Shown here: piece after piece, positions 42,825 to 54,949 of the stretch | How the letters are laid out: the number at the start of each line of letters is the position of its first letter | Numbering within the stretch: the first letter of the stretch is position 1 | Source: Aplectana chamaeleonis | Lineage: Eukaryota; Nematoda; Chromadorea; Rhabditida; Cosmocercidae | Direction: 5' to 3' | Length of the DNA stretch: 64,000 nt | Assembly: GCA_029168955.1 (NCBI GenBank) | Contig: JAPDOI010000020.1 | Location: forward strand, 776,501 to 840,500 | The notes under the pieces: model-generated | What the model was told of the DNA's origin: nothing | Database searches by the model: none | The model's input: the letters and a program-made list of their open reading frames with translations, nothing else | Translations under genes and position numbers: made by a program

Positions 42825-42989
42825 TCCTAGAATGAAATCGCAATTTTTTCCTCAAGACTATAGAACAAAATACACATACGGGACAAAAATGGTTACAGGT
42901 ACACACTCTGGAATCCACCAATTCGGACACAGAAAACAGCTATTTGAAATATTTATTATGTACAAATAAACTATGAGGGGTGCCATCAG
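42825..42989 (-). promoter_or_regulatory. KIN17-FAM32A intercistronic region
   Basis: On the minus strand: the KIN17 stop, then AATAAA (at 42957-42952) 33 nt later, a T-rich stretch, and the acceptor TTTCATTCTAG ending at 42827. This is the usual layout between genes of a nematode operon (known: 3' end signal, U-rich element, then trans-splice site at about 100 bp). SL2 use cannot be shown from the sequence. Confidence 0.6.
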
Positions 42990-45900
42990 CTACGCCAGTT
43001 TGCTAGCATCTTCATATGGAACCCGCACACTCCGTCCATTCATAGGCCCTTCTGTGACTCGGAGCTTTAGGCAGAAATCGTCCTGATCCAGACCCTCCAG
43101 CTTCTGAAATATGTGACATACACACCCAAAACTGGTCTGAATCATAGAAATGTTACCAAAAATTAATGAAAATTCATTTAAAAACATGTGCAACAACTCA
43201 AAACTCACAGCTATACATCCCCGGTAGGCTCCATTCACTATTTTCATCTCTCTTCCTATACTTGGTATGACAGTTTCCACATGTGACTGGTCGAGTTTCA
43301 CAAGAGTACCTGGAATGAACGACGAAAGTACACGACAAACGAGAACTTCTTCATGAAACAAGTCTCGAAAAAGTATTGCAACTAGACTATCGATATCCTT
43401 TCTGAGACGCTCTGTTCTGGTCGTATGACTACCCCTTAACATTTCTTTCTTCGTGAGTTATAACAGGATCTTTACTTCACTGAATAACTGAAATTGTTCG
43501 GTTTTTCAAGCAACTCAATTGATTCACTCAAGAATTCAAATTTTTCAAATGATTATCATTTATACTTATTGGGAATTTGAAGTATAGGGTTTTTTCAATA
43601 CTATTAGGTTGAAGCGAGTAATTCCCGCCACTTCACTTTGTAGATTTTCAAACTTTCAGCGTCGGTTCTTCGCCCAATTGCGATATGCCGATCGCAGGCA
43701 CAAATTCGTTTCAATCTAACGCTGCCTTCCACTTGAGCCAAAGCCTGCTCATTTGCGAAATATATGATGTAATTCAGTGGTACCCTTCCGCACTGAGCAT
43801 CTTTGAGTGCTTCTATTTACTTTGAGGTGAACCACCACACCTGCCAGAGTTGAAAGGGTAGTTGAGCCACCTTAGAATTAGAGGCTAGCGTTTGCGGAAA
43901 TTTTCAACAAAGCGTAATTATTGATTTTTAGCGTATTTTGTGATTTTGCAGCGTCGGCCTTTCCTGGCTTCTCCGATAAGGTTCAACCTCGAAGCTTCAC
44001 AGTTAAGTACAATGGCCAGGTCTCCACTCAACAGTATTATTTCGTTAATTATCGGTCGTTTTTTTTCTTTTCGAAAATCGTTAAAATTGGCAAAAATCGA
44101 ATTTTCAAAAAGAACGATCGATAATTGACGAAAATAACTATTAAGTGGAGATTTGAACATTACTCAACTTTAAAGCTCCGAGGCCGAAACTGCTCGGATA
44201 AGCCAGAAAATACTGACGTTGCAAAAGCACAGAACTCGCTAAAAATCCATAATTACGATCCGGCGAAAATTTCTGCAAACGCTATCATCGAGTTCTGAGG
44301 TGGCTCAAATATCCTGTCAACTCTGGCAGAATTGAAGATTTACCTCAAGTAAATATAAGCACTCAAAGGTGCTCAATAAAGAGGATTACCACTGAATTAT
44401 AGCATATATTTCGCAAAGGGGTAGGTTTTGGCCCAAGTAGAAGGCAGCATTAGATAGAAAAGAATTCGGGCTTTCGATCGGTATATCGGAATCGACTGAA
44501 GAATCAACGCTGGAAGGTTTTAGAATCTTCAAAGTCACTTGGAGGGTAACTTTCGCTTCAATCCAATATTTTCCTTTCGAAATGTTGAATTGTCCAGTTT
44601 TTCAGAAATCAGACCCGTTCAGGATTTCAGATCAAACGCTTTCCAAATATGACGCTCTTTCCTGAATTCAAATTATCCGATTTTTTGGCATTTCAACAAA
44701 TAATTGTTTGAAAAAATATTTGATTCATTCACTAGTTCGGATTTTACTTCATCTGAATATTCGATTAATTCGGTGTTTCAGATTTTTGGTTTTTCCTATA
44801 TCTGATTCATTCGGAACTCTGCATTATTCGTTATTCGATTTATTCGGCATTTTAAATATGAGTTTTTTTTTCGGTACCTGTTTAATTATGAATTTAAAAT
44901 TACACGGTTTTTGAAATTACGAATCATTCAATGGCTTGAATTTTTACTTCATATGAACATTCGATTCATTCGGTGCTCTCAATCGTTGGCTTTTTTCCAA
45001 TGTCTGCTTCATTCAAAAATTTTCATTAATCGGCTTTAGAGCATTTGGTTCAACCGGCATATTAAAAGGTGATAGATTTTTGTTCAAAATAATTCACTGA
45101 ATATTCAAATTTTTCGATTTTTTGAATATATGAATCATTAGGAAACTCGAAATTTATTTTTATAGTAATATATAACTAATTCGGTATCTCAAATTATTGA
45201 CTTCTTTGATATTTCTTTCATTCAAGAATTTGAAACATGCGATTTTTGAATAGATATTTTAAAGATCTGACGATGGCATTATTGCCCAAAGCTCACTATT
45301 TAAGAGTCTCGAATCAATAGTCAAAACTATAGATAATGAGGCTCAGGTAGAGCAGAATTTTGCTAATTTTTTTTCGGAGTATTTCACTCGATCGATAATC
45401 TAAATGTTCAATTTATTTGTATATTCGACTAATCCAAAAAAAAGTTCGGCGCGGGGTGTGGGGCTCCATCCACAGTGGGGGGTCTGAGCTCAACCCGGAG
45501 ACCAAGTTAACCCTTCTGAAGGGGGTGTTCAGGATCAGTTTTCCACGAAGAATTCGATTAAGCCTTCCAATTTACATGAAGTATTGTTTTAACTGAGTTA
45601 TAGTAAGGGATTTTTGAACTAACTGTTCCTCTCCTTCAAACTTTACAGAAGAAAAAAAAAACAGACCAAATCACGCTCCTGGGGGGGGGCTGAGAAAATC
45701 GCCACAAATCTGGCCAAATCACTCCCTGGGGGTGGTGTATAAGGCCGGGATCATACTTCCAGCGTCGAGCGACGCGACACAATGTTTACCATCAATATCG
45801 AACAAAAATGGATATGCTTGATACGCACTGTCGATGTCGCTGGTCGCGGTAAGTATGATCCGGCGTAAGGAAAATTGGCCCTCTACACGCCTCGTGCACT

Positions 45901-48900
45901 ACCCTGATTCAATATTTTGCTTCAACTATTAGTTTTTCCAAATCTTTTGATCGAGAACTTAACCTGCTCATTTTTGATACTCGTTTCATTCGGTACTGAA
46001 AGCTATTTGATTTCTTGAATATTTCTTTTTTTTTTTGAATTTTTGAATTTTCACCCAATACAAATAATCCACTGCGGCATTTTAAATTAATAGATTTTTT
46101 CAGCATTCATGTACTCAGTATCTTAAAGGCATCGTGCGCGCAGAAAACCGTAAAATATTTTCCCGTTTTTGTGTAGCTTGGCCTCTCTAGTGAACGAATG
46201 TCGAAAGAGCCCATGAAAACCTTCATTTGTGAAGAAAAGTCAATCGGGAAACATTCCAACTATGAATTTGAATTTAGCGCCAAAAACGTTTTCGAAGTTC
46301 TTCTGCGTTGGGAGGCCTCGCCACTGTCATTTTCGAAGTTTTTCTGCATGTGGGGCTTGTGCCGTAACTGTTTTTCAAGTTGTTTGACGGTCGCATCAGC
46401 ATTCTATTAAAAAAAGCTAGATGACTGGTGAGAACTGGTGGCGGATCCTCATCTTTAACCCCTTTCAACCTCATTGCCTTACGTTTTTGACGCGCAAAAC
46501 TTCACTGATATGGTCTACCGAGCTCGTTCATAAAATTGAGCCTGGAAATGAAAACTGGTTTTCAGCGCAATCGATGCCTTTGAAGGCAGCGTCCATGACA
46601 AATTTTGCCTTCGTTTTTTCGCCAGAATTCGAAAGGCCTGAGGCTCTTTGGAGCGATAGGGTCGAAAAAAAACGAACAAAAACGAGCCCATAGGAGCCCT
46701 TATCGGTTCCGAAATCCGCTCGCGCTAGACCTTTCCAATCAATTAATACTTATCTGATACACGCGAGGAAAGGACTAGCGCGAGCGGATTTCAGGGCCGA
46801 TAGAGGCTGTTTCGGGAACGTTTTTGTTCGTTCTTTCGACCCTATCGCTCCAATGAAACCCCAATCTTTCGATTTCCGGCGTAAAAACGAAGACGAAATT
46901 TAACGTGGACGCTGCCTCTAGCTCAATCTTTTTCGAACATTTGCTGGTATCGGCAATTTGAATTACACTTTTTATGAATATCTGATCCATTTGAAAAACT
47001 GCGATTCGCTCAAAAATCGCGGTCTTTACAATCAAAAAGTCAGAAAATATGAGAAAAATACTCACCATCCTCTAACCTAACGCTGGCAGTATACTCATCA
47101 ATAAGCGATTTCACCACTCCTTTAGCCTTATAATAGTCATCTCCCAACTTTTTGGTGATTATCTGAAACAAACTGAATAAAAATATCTTTGTTCTGAGAA
47201 GGAAACATACTTTACCTCAGTGTCAAACGCAACGCATCCAAAAAAGAAGCGTTCACGCGCTGCGTTTCCCGCTGCAGCGAAGTTTTGTTTCGGCTTATAA
47301 TCACCTTCACCACAATCCCCTCATGGAGCCAGTAGTCTTTCCTATTCTTCTTCTCTTTGAATCGTTCCTGCTGCTCCCTGATCTCATCCAGAGCTGACTT
47401 CTTCGGTTTCTCATCCCGTTTTGAGGAGGTTGACGGCCGATCTCTTTCCCTGTCGCGACTCCGACTTCGACTCCTACGCTCCTTCTTCACCTCACGATCC
47501 CGCCTCTCACTTCTGTCCCTGCTCCTGTCTCGTTTTCGCGAACTCGGTCTATCTTCATCGCTAGCTTGCTCCTCTTTCTTCGTCTTTATTTGATCAAATA
47601 CTGACACCGACGAAAACATGGGTCGTTTCAGGTCCTGAAGGATCAAGATCGTTGACGACCACTCGATTTGGTAGAATTTTACTTTTTTTCTAATGTCTAA
47701 CCTCGAGGGTCGGTTTCCTGTCCGCGTTTAAACTCAGCGTAACTTTCTCGCTATCATCACTTCTCAACAGCTCCGTGGCCTGAGGCTCGAATACTTCACC
47801 GCCCTGCTGTTCCAGCGCCCTAAACTGGAGAAAACTCATCGATACCCTCCTGGAAACAAAAATATCCTGATTTTGTACCTGCGAACTTGTGCATTAATCA
47901 TCTCCTGTTGTCGTTCCTCGTCATCCTTCTCGGATTTCTTACGCTTCTCTTCCTCAGCCTTCCGCAGCACCTCCTCTTGGTCAATGTACTGAATCCACCA
48001 ACCTGAAAACTCTTTTAGAATAGCCTGTAGAAACTATTTTTTCCAATATTTAATTTTGAAATACACTTTTAGAGCAAAATCAGTTACGATTCTATTTCAA
48101 TCCCCAAATTTTCAGAGAAAATTGAAGATTTGTCACACCAAATGCAGCAGTTTCAACCCAAAGCTAATCCCTTCAACTACGTATTGTATATCGTACATTT
48201 CTAGAATCAAGCTGCGGAATTGGTAGCGAATTTTTCTTCAAAACAAGAAATCTTGTATGAATAATGTGAATATCTAGGTTTTTCGATTTAATTCAAACAT
48301 GACCCCAGAATAAGTAAGACAAAAAGAGGTTTTCCAAGTAGAAATTAGTTGCAGGCAATTATGGCCCGTTTCTGCACATTTCTTTCTTAAAAAAAGAGTC
48401 ACATGGAATAACAATTCCATAGCGTCAGCTCGTAAATGAACGATGACTTCACTGCAATGAAAGTTTGCTCAATCAGGCAGGAGAAAATGAAAATCCTTAT
48501 CCAGAAAAGAAACTGACTCGGTTTCAAAAATCAAAATCCTACAAAAGGTGAGCAATATTTTCATAAAACAGAAAAAAAGACGTTTTCTTAATTGCGAACT
48601 TTTTTCAAAACAAAATCAGCACTAATCCACATGTTTATTTTCTCCAGAACAGTACCCTCCACAAAAAATTGCTGGACATAGCGAGCGGCCATGTAGCAAC
48701 AAACCCCGTTCATCAGAGCTATCTAGAAGCTTACGCCGAAGAATCCCTTATCCTGCAATGTGGTGACGTGACCCCACCCCGCAGCTCAAGTTTTCGAAGC
48801 CTTTATACTTCGCTTGCAACCCGATTCCACGCTCTGACTACTCATCGATACTCACAAATATCACGCTATCCCATCGCAGCGCAAATCTTTTCCAGTGTAG

Positions 48901-51900
48901 GTCTAATTCGAATGAGTTGCGGGCCAATATGAACTTATTTTAAAATTTCGACAATCAAAAATGGGAAAAACTACAACCTCTTAAATTCCAAAACCCGGAG
49001 ATCGGGACGCCTATAGCCTTCAAAAATAGGCAATCTTCTTATTCTTCTTTGCAGCCACTGAGAGGGGTTTCGTCACAAGTTGAGAAACTGGGCGACCAGC
49101 ACTGGATTCGTCCACAAGTCTATTGTAGTGAGCGTTGTTGGCTTCTTCGGACAATCAAATAGGTGTTTAGTGTCGTGGTCTTGGTTTCCACAGTCCGGGC
49201 ACACGTCAGGCTGGCTATTGTCGATCCTGTGCAGGTAAGACATAAGCGATGGAGAATGTCCGCAGCGTAACGAAGCGAGGATACACCTGGCGCGCCCCCC
49301 GAGCTCGGATTCGGTATCACATACCCTGGGCGGCACATCACCGAGAATAGGGTTGACGGCCGCTTTGGCGAGATGATCCTTCACGAACCGGGTGTGCTCC
49401 GCGCGTAAGAGACGAAGCCGATCTTGATTCGAGTCGGTCCATCTCTGTACATTCACTTTGTTCGGAACATCGGCAAACGGCACTCTGATCGATCTCTCTC
49501 ACGGGATTTAATAGTCTTCTCGACGGATGATTAGGTTGCTTGAGGACATTAATAAACATCTGCTGAGCCTGGAGCTGACAATGCTCTTTCACTGGCAAGA
49601 TACGGGCCTCGGGGTGGAGGTGCTCAATCGGTGAGCCTTTTGCACATCCAGTGGCTATTCGTAGTGCAGCATTCTGAATTCGCTGCATCTTAGTCCAGGA
49701 AATGTCCGACACGATGTGCTAGGAAATTGAAGCTTGAAGTTGAACCTCTTCCTCAATAATATGAGGCTCACACTCTCTGCTGCGAAGTCTTCTGTATCAG
49801 TGTTCACAAAAAAACACCAAGGAACACAGTGACCACCCAGATGTCAAATGGGATGGTAATCGTTTGCCAGCAGTAAGACTCCCCAAGCTGCTTGGTCTTA
49901 TTCTCGATCCGTCACTGAAGTTCCACAAAAACGCGGAACAGAAACAGACAGTCGTCAAGGCAAAGCTTGATATCTTGAGAGCTCTCGGAGGAACATCATG
50001 GGGAAGCAGCCGAGAGACTATATTGAGAACCTACAGAGCAATACTTCAGCCGGCTCTGGAATATGCGGCACCAGTTTGGCAGCACCTGGTGTCTGACAGC
50101 TCCTGGAATAAGCTGCAGAGTGTACAGAATGCTGCGCCTAGAAGTGCTACCGGTTGTGCAAGGAGCTGTCCAATAGATCATCTTCACGCGTGGGCCTGCA
50201 TATTGCTGGTCAAGGAGCATTGTGAACTCCAGACACAGCAGATGTGTATTAATGTTCCGAGAGAGCCTAATCATCCGACAAAGAGAATTATGAAGCCCAT
50301 CAGAGAGAGGTCGATCAGGACGCCGCTCGCAGACGCTCCTTCTTCTTCTTTGCAGCAGCAAAGAGGGTAATTGCTATAGGTTCAGAAACTGGGCGACCAG
50401 CAGACGCTCCACGTAAAGTTGATGTACAGAGATGGGCCGACTCCAACATGGAAAGGCTTCGTCTTCTGCGTGAGGAGCACACCCAGTTTGTTCGAGGATT
50501 TCTGGAGAAGGCAGCTGTAAACCCTATTTTGTATGCAGTGCCGCCTCGGGTTTGCGAGTCCGAGACTCAACTCGGCAGGCGAGCCAGATGTGCTCTTGCC
50601 TCGCTGCGCTGCGGTCACTCTATTCTGCTCATGTCCTACGTCAACAAGATCGACAGCAGCCGACCAGACGCATGCCCGGACTGTGGTGCTCCCGGACACG
50701 ACACGGTGCACTTGTTCATGTGCCCGAAGATACCTGCCTCCTTTACCACAACCACAATGGACCTTTGGATGAATCCTGTGAAGGCCGCCCATTTCCTCAA
50801 CCTATGACAAGAACCAATTTGGGGCTGCAGAAGAAGAAGAAGAAATAGGAATTCGGGTTACTGACTTAATACCAGATTATGAACCGCGCACAGTAGTCTT
50901 ACGAAGGAACTATACAAAGCGTAGGTCGGATCTGCGGAAACGAGTTCTACTGTTAGTATCTCTCGGGCATCTTTAGTAGAACTGCACAGCACCTCTTCCC
51001 GAGCAGCTGGTTTCGAGAAGCTTTAAGCCCAAAACGCTCGATTTTTGTGCTTTTTGTACCCTCCAAAAAGCGCATTAACTTCACGAAAATCCGAGAACGG
51101 ACCTCATAATCGTGTCCAGCGCCCAAAACAACCACCTTGAGCAAGGTTTGGGTGTAGGCACATTTTCCAAACTTTGTGCAAACTGACAGCGTGTTGCACT
51201 CGTACGGATTTTTGGTTGAGCGTTTTGAACTGTCTCTCAGGAAGGTTATCTGGAGTGCCGAACACAAAAATGTGAGATCAGTTTATCAATTTTTGAAAGC
51301 TTACGGTAGATTACGGTGAGTATACGGTCATGTGGTCGAGGTCCCAGATTTGTCTCCAAATTTCTATCGTCGATCACTGCTCGAGAGATCGCCGCGTCGA
51401 AAACATGGGGCACGCACGCAAGCGAGGAGGTAGTGATAGCATCATTACCTCCTCGCTTGCGTGCGTGCCACATGTGTTCGACGCGGCGATCTCTCGAGCA
51501 GTGATCGGTCATATGTGGGAGTTGTTTGGGGTGCTGATTACGAATATAATGTCCATTTGTCGATTTTCAAAATATTTCGGTAGGTTTTATCCCCTAAATG
51601 GCATGGTAGCTAAAGTAACCTACACTACACCTCAGAATTCCGACAATCGGACCCCAGATTCGCCTTCAGCACCCTAGATTCCTGCATACAAGTTTTGAAA
51701 AGGAATCAAAAACATGTTTCCAAAACACTTGAAAAATTGCCTGACAAATTTCCCTTATCTTGCCGCGAAGGCTTTGAAAAACTCTCATAACTTTTTCTGA
51801 GTGATTCTAGGCAGCTGCCAGGGGAATATTCCGACTCTACGTTCGAAATTGGTTCTAATGAAGTACATTTCATATGGAATGGTTAGTATGGCTAATAGTG

Positions 51901-54819
51901 ATTTCCTTCTCAGCATTTTTGTATTAAAAAATCTTCAACTGTTCATTACACATGGTCACGAAAAATCGATACTTGCTCAATTTTCCCAATGACAAACTTT
52001 GATCCTCAAACCGCTTTAAATCGGAACCAAACTAAATTCATGAAAGCCTCCGATTTCAGCTTTTGAAAAGACCAGCAAAATTCAAAGTTCCGATTTCATC
52101 TGGAAAATCTGGAACAGCTTTAATTCAGCACTAAGGATGCCTATTTAAACCAGAAATAATCCTACACAAAGCACTTTCTAGAGAAGAATTAGCGAAAAAT
52201 TAAATAGCAATCAAATGTGAAAGAATTTTGAAAAAAAAACAAAAATAAAACTAAATCGAGAAACCGCCAATCACCTTTCTCATTCTGGTCGATCTTACAT
52301 TTGCCACTATTTCCTAGGTACTGAACGAATCCTGTGAGTGTATGCCACGTGGTTGAATTCATGTGAACGTGACCCTGAAGTCATCGCCTGTTCTTGCAAA
52401 ATCTGCTTTCAAACTGTAGGAGATGAGCAAGTTACCTTATCCTTGATATACTCCTGATACACCTCATTGGCACGCACTCTTTTGGTGCCAAAACAGGTTT
52501 TAAGTATCTGAAAAAACAACCCACTTGAATCTCCGAATAGCCCCAAATTGAAAAGAAAAATCTGAGAAAAACCTGCATAAAGTTCGCTTCAAACTCTCTA
52601 CTGAACTGCCTGAGGAACGTCCCAGTATTCTCGGCGACGAGCAGTAGCTGTCGCTGATGCGACTCAGAGGTGAGGTGACACTTGAAACCATTCTGGTCAC
52701 GACACTGCTTCTGACACATTTGACAGAACCTTAAATTTAGAGATGAGGGGAGATAGCTAAAGGAGGAGCTTCTCAACCACCAAAATTGGACCCCAAGAGC
52801 CAAATTATTTTTTTTGGATAGAATGAATTAAAAAAATTATGACTCGTTTGAAACGAGGTCAAACGAATACAAAGGCTGGAAAAAATCATAATCCCTTAGA
52901 TCCTTCGGGTGCAGGTGAGCAGGTTAGAGACTGCGAGCGTGTCGCACGCGCACGCAGCGCATTGAATGGTGGGAATTTCGATTTTTACAGAGGATACACA
53001 GGGAAAACCTTTGAAGCGGTCATCTACATTTCTGCAATCACGACATTTGAAGATACAGACCAACCTCAAGGGTATTTTTTAATAAGTTGGTCCAGCCGCA
53101 GTTTACAACTACCCTGCAAAGCGCGAAATCTCATTTCGCTCGAATAAGCGAGTTAAATCGAGGAAAAAATAGACCACGCCTCCGTAAAAGCAAAAATGGG
53201 TGACGCCCACCGACCAATTCTCTGCCTTGATAGCGACCTGATAGAGTTTATTCGAAATTCCAAGTCCTTTCTCTTGTTATTAGTCCAGCTTTCTATTCTG
53301 GTCTGCTCCGAAGCGATGGCTGCGACCGACGAGAGAGAACTTGGCAATCTTACTCTTCAAATCCATTATTTTCTAGGAGCCATAACTCCGTTCGTAGCTG
53401 GCTCTGAGCGATCCTGGACGCACCATTGAGAACAGCGCGAAATTCTCACCAAGACAGGCAGGAAACCTGGAGAACGATTCTGAGGTTGGACCGTGCCTTC
53501 AAAGCCAAAGTACAATCTCGGAATCGTTTTTTCAGCTCATTTTGGAGGCAATTTCACGCTGATCACAATGATGCCTCCAGAATCGCTCAGAGTCCTTTAC
53601 GAACGGAATTATGGCCCCTCGAAGACAATGAATATGAAGAGAAAGAACATCATGGACAAATTGTTTCGGGCCTGTTCTCTCTCGTCATTCGCAGTCATTG
53701 CTTTGGAGCCGACCACAATAGAAAGCTAGACCAATAGCAAAAAAAAGAACATAGGTTTTGAATAAAATCTATGGGGTCGCCATCAAGGCAGAGAATTTAT
53801 CGGTGGGCGTCACCCATTTTTTTTTCTTTTCCGGGAGCATGGTCAGTTTTTTCCTCGCCTATTCCGGAAATTTGCGATTTCGCCTCTGGCAGAGTTCCTA
53901 CATACGGCATTACTGACATTTCGACTCTTGAAAACCGCAGACAGGTATACATGGTACGATTGGATGTACTCTATCTTAGAGTTTTAAATTACACTTTTTT
54001 TAGTTCGGGGAAAAGCTTTAAAATATTCGAAGTACTCGAGCTTCGCATTTTTCGAAATTCATGAACTGGACTCATTCAGCTAATTCTTAGCTCGAATAAT
54101 CGGTCGGCTCATTTGAGAATTTCCAATCCTAGTTTCTTTCGATACTGGATTGAATCCGGAACTCAGATTTTCATTTTTTTGAGAATATTTGGTACGCTCA
54201 AAACTTGAATTAGTCGCTTTACAAATTCTCGACTTATTGAGAATTTACTTATTTGTTACGTTCAGTAGGCGCTGTAGTTTACCAAATGTATATTTAAAAA
54301 GGGTGAATGAACCATTTTTTACTCTTCGCTTCACTCGAGTATTTCAAATGAATAGTTCTCCGACGATCCGTTTCATTTCATTTCACGGTTCTTTGGAATA
54401 GTTTGAATTGGTATTGTGCGAGTATTGGAACCACACCCAAATTTTCTCGTATTTTGTTTCGAATGTTCGCCTCACTCAAAATTTCGAATTTATGGCCTTC
54501 TCTACTATTCAACTCGTTCAAATTTTAGGCTTCCGGTTTTCCTGATCCACTCGATTCAACCCGTTGTTTCAACTAATCGCTATTTTCAATTATCGGACAA
54601 TATCAAAATAAAAAAATAATGGACAACATCTATGGGATGTCAAAACCTTCAGTTCTCGCATCATTTGTGAATCATATGAGGGATCCATCCCGGTTCGTGA
54701 ATCACAAAACATGAAAAAGAAGAGAGAAATGAGAGAACCCACCATCGTAACTTCTGCAACCCTTTTGATTTAATTCTATTGGCGATATCCTTCGGCGTAC
54801 CTCTTTCATGCTTTCCCAT
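42990..54819 (-). CDS. KIN17: KIN17 DNA/RNA-binding protein
   Basis: Nuclear protein linked to DNA replication, repair and pre-mRNA splicing. Ten exons on the minus strand join in phase: 54819-54743, 52729-52573, 52507-52436, 52374-52275, 48002-47879, 47819-47702, 47634-47305, 47162-47066, 43309-43209, 43103-42990, giving 429 aa (human 393). It starts MGKHERGTPKDIANRIKSKG. The zinc finger uses C28, C31, H44 and H50 (CQMCQKQCRDQNGFKCH). A winged-helix-like domain follows (EVYQEYIKDK, WHTLTGFVQYLG, GKCKI, GWWIQYID), then a coiled, charged part, an R/S/D/K-rich stretch in exon 7 (about residues 230-290) that is expanded, then the KOW/SH3-like C-terminus (WLHEGIVVKIITKKLG, KLDQSHVETVIPSIG, NGAYRG, YEDASKLA). 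CCTTTAG eight bases before the ATG may be a trans-splice acceptor. Introns 4 and 8 are 4.3 and 3.8 kb, full of repeats. Confidence 0.96.
43600..44570. mobile_element. large fold-back (about 970 bp) in KIN17 intron 8
   Basis: Arms of about 450 bp: GGTTGAAGCGAGTAA / TTTCGCTTCAATCC, CTAACGCTGCCTTCCACTTG / CAAGTAGAAGGCAGCATTAG, GAATTATAGCATATATTTCG inverse to CGAAATATATGATGTAATTC, and AGCGTTTGCGGAAATTTTC / GAAAATTTCTGCAAACGCT. The centre holds CGATCGATAATTG-type sequence. No coding. Confidence 0.8.
44571..46122. other. intronic AT-rich stretch with degenerate TTCATTCGG motifs
   Basis: Irregularly repeated ATTCGATT(C/A)ATTCGG and TTTCAAAT words fill 44580-45250 and recur at 45960-46080 and 54080-54600. 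A GATCATACTTCCAGCGTCGAGC / GCGGTAAGTATGATC inverted pair lies at about 45750-45864. No exon; the flanking KIN17 exons 8 and 9 join directly. Confidence 0.5.
46123..46583. mobile_element. TTAA-type element (461 bp)
   Basis: TTAA-AGGCATCGTGCGCGCAGAAA at the left, TTTTCAGCGCAATCGATGCC-TTTGA at the right; relative of 3560-4016. Shares its right end with the following element. Confidence 0.7.
46580..46920. mobile_element. fold-back TTAA-type element (341 bp)
   Basis: GAAGGCAGCGTCCATGAC / GTGGACGCTGCCTC at the ends; arms continue with GAGCGATAGGGTCGAAA / TTTCGACCCTATCGCTC and GAAATCCGCTCGCGCTAG / CTAGCGCGAGCGGATTTC, almost to the centre. Nearly a full-length palindrome. Confidence 0.8.
48003..49029. 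other. KIN17 intron 4, first part
   Basis: No exon or repeat recognised before the retrotransposon fragments begin. Confidence 0.5.
49030..49740 (-). pseudogene. non-LTR retrotransposon 3' end, minus copy
   Basis: Minus strand encodes the region after the reverse transcriptase core: SWTKMQRIQNAALRIATGCA, then after a frameshift WTDSNQDRLRLLRAEHTRFV and a CPDCGNQDHDTKHLFDCP zinc knuckle, then WTNPVLVAQFLNL and a stop at 49073. The 3' end is GCAAAGAAGAATAAGAAG. Sequence pattern is that of Jockey-like non-LTR elements. It lies head to head with the plus copy. Confidence 0.78.
49860..50850 (+). pseudogene. non-LTR retrotransposon 3' end, plus copy
   Basis: Encodes LGLILDPSLKFHKNA (end of reverse transcriptase), AAPVWQHLVSDSSWNKLQ, then beyond a small insertion RLLREEHTQFVRGFLEKAAV, the zinc knuckle CPDCGAPGHDTVHLFMCP and PVKAAHFLNL before a stop at 50807. 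It ends with GCAGAAGAAGAAGAAGAAA, the probable poly-GAA tail. 5'-truncated like most such copies. Confidence 0.8.
50340..50399 (-). mobile_element. 60-bp micro-insertion of the same retrotransposon family
   Basis: The plus copy is interrupted by 60 bp that read, on the minus strand, as the family's extreme 3' end (TGGTCGCCCAGTTTCTGAAC ... GCAAAGAAGAAGAA). It is flanked by an 11-bp duplication GCAGACGCTCC at 50329-50339 and 50400-50410. The plus-copy reading resumes in register after it. Confidence 0.85.
50940..51910. repeat. 1.1-kb TIR repeat family, copy 4
   Basis: Shares TGTACCCTCCAAAAAGCGC, CTCATAATCGTGTCCAGCGC and GATTACGGTGAGTATACGG with other copies and keeps the right end (GAAGTACATTTCATATGGAA at about 51858). 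It carries the palindrome at 51371-51507. Confidence 0.7.
51371..51507. mobile_element. 137-bp near-perfect palindrome
   Basis: Arms of about 62 bp: CGATCACTGCTCGAGAGATC ... GCACGCAAGCGAGGAGGTA against TACCTCCTCGCTTGCGTGC ... GATCTCTCGAGCAGTGATCG, only about three mismatches, loop of about 13 bp. It interrupts the host repeat, so it is a recent insertion. Confidence 0.9.
53155..53860. mobile_element. fold-back element with about 80-bp TIRs in KIN17 intron 1
   Basis: Left GAGGAAAAAATAGACCACGC ... AATGGGTGACGCCCACCGA ... TCTCTGCCTTGAT; right ATCAAGGCAGAGA ... TCGGTGGGCGTCACCCATT ... TTTTTTCCTCGCC. The centre (53485-53720) holds a block shared with the MITE at 1842-2322, so another nested insertion is likely. 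Confidence 0.8.
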
Positions 54820-54949
54820 TGTGTACCTAAAGGAATCCCTGGTCAAAATACAATTGGCGACAAAGCAGTAAGTACAAAACAATGAAAACGTAAAAAAAAG
54901 GAAGTATGAAACAGAAACTAATCGCGTTATACCCAACTACACGCCTTAA

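Noticed and set aside
51330..51677. 115-codon frame over the palindrome, open on both strands
   Set aside because: The frame results from the inverted repeat and matches no family.
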